DNA from: an uncultured Collinsella sp.
GTDB lineage: Bacteria; Actinomycetota; Coriobacteriia; Coriobacteriales; Coriobacteriaceae
Length of the DNA stretch: 5,867 bases
Assembly: GCA_900757285.1 (NCBI GenBank)
Contig: CAAENI010000058.1
Location: 1-5,867 of the forward strand
Direction: 5' to 3'
Position 1 is the stretch's first letter. Every line of letters starts with the position of its first letter. Below the pieces are notes generated by a model that saw only the letters and a program-made list of their open reading frames with translations, was not told where the DNA came from and did no database searches. Of the stretch, positions 5,727 to 5,867 are shown in pieces. The position numbers were made by a program, and so were the translations under genes.

Positions 5727-5867
5727 ATGCCCGCCTGCCCGCTGGTCGATTGCCATACTCATACCTCGTTCTCGGACGGGCACGCCTCGTTCGAGGACAA
5801 CGTCCGTGCCGCTGCTGCCGCCGGCTGCCGCGTCATGGTCTCGACCGACCACCTTACCCTGCCCGCC
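5727..5867 (+). CDS. PHP-domain phosphoesterase, possibly histidinol-phosphatase (N-terminal fragment, cut by window edge)
   Basis: Forty-seven codons are visible and remain open at the right edge. The protein begins MPACPLVDCHTHTSFSDG; H10-x-H12 and the following SDG (16-18) form PHP motif I. The STDH at residues 39-42 (D41, H42) is motif II. The order and spacing (HTHTSFSDG, then E23, then an Ala-rich helix, then TDH) are typical of stand-alone PHP phosphatases of the HisK histidinol-phosphatase type. These use a metal cluster to hydrolyse phosphate monoesters. With the rest missing, other PHP phosphoesterases cannot be excluded. AAGGAG at 5716-5721, 5 bases before the ATG, supports the start. 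Earlier ATGs at 5693 and 5711 are in other frames. The 120-bp gap after ygbA suggests a separate or only loosely linked transcript. Confidence 0.85.
   Translation, partial: MPACPLVDCHTHTSFSDGHASFEDNVRAAAAAGCRVMVSTDHLTLPA

Overview
The window is GC-rich bacterial chromosome with tightly packed genes. GC-biased codon use, the mix of protein families and the recognisable sequence style suggest a gut actinomycete of the Coriobacteriia, most like Collinsella. That placement is an inference from sequence style and is not proven here. I see no rRNA, tRNA, CRISPR array, transposase or phage gene.

Left arm, minus strand (1-1236): an apparent three-gene operon reads right to left. It starts with a free-standing LarC C-terminal (LarC2) domain protein, followed after 55 bp by a YfcE-type metallophosphoesterase. 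After a 2-bp gap comes mazG (nucleoside triphosphate pyrophosphohydrolase), which runs off the left edge. The mazG ribosome binding site lies inside the last codons of yfcE, so those two genes are probably translationally linked.

Centre (1237-1620): a 384-bp divergent intergenic region. It holds a long imperfect inverted repeat (1341-1410) whose two mismatches become G-U pairs if it is transcribed on the minus strand. A direct repeat overlaps its left arm. An AT-richer stretch next to the plus-strand gene is the likely promoter area.

Right arm, plus strand (1621-5867): one very long gene (1188 aa) encodes a complete ABC exporter as a single chain, TMD-NBD-TMD-NBD. Its first half resembles CydD and its second half resembles CydC, the cysteine/glutathione exporter needed for cytochrome bd assembly. 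Its stop codon overlaps by one base the start of a YgbA-family cysteine-rich protein, the family annotated as 'nitrous oxide-stimulated promoter'; E. coli ygbA belongs to the NO-responsive NsrR regulon. The pair suggests a small redox or nitrosative-stress module. After a 120-bp gap, a PHP-domain phosphoesterase (possibly a histidinol-phosphatase) starts and runs off the right edge.

No wholly new system is evident. The points most worth a second look are the inverted-repeat element, the coupling of the fused CydDC-like exporter to YgbA, the missing Q-loop glutamine in the first NBD, and the LarC2 domain without its LarC1 partner.
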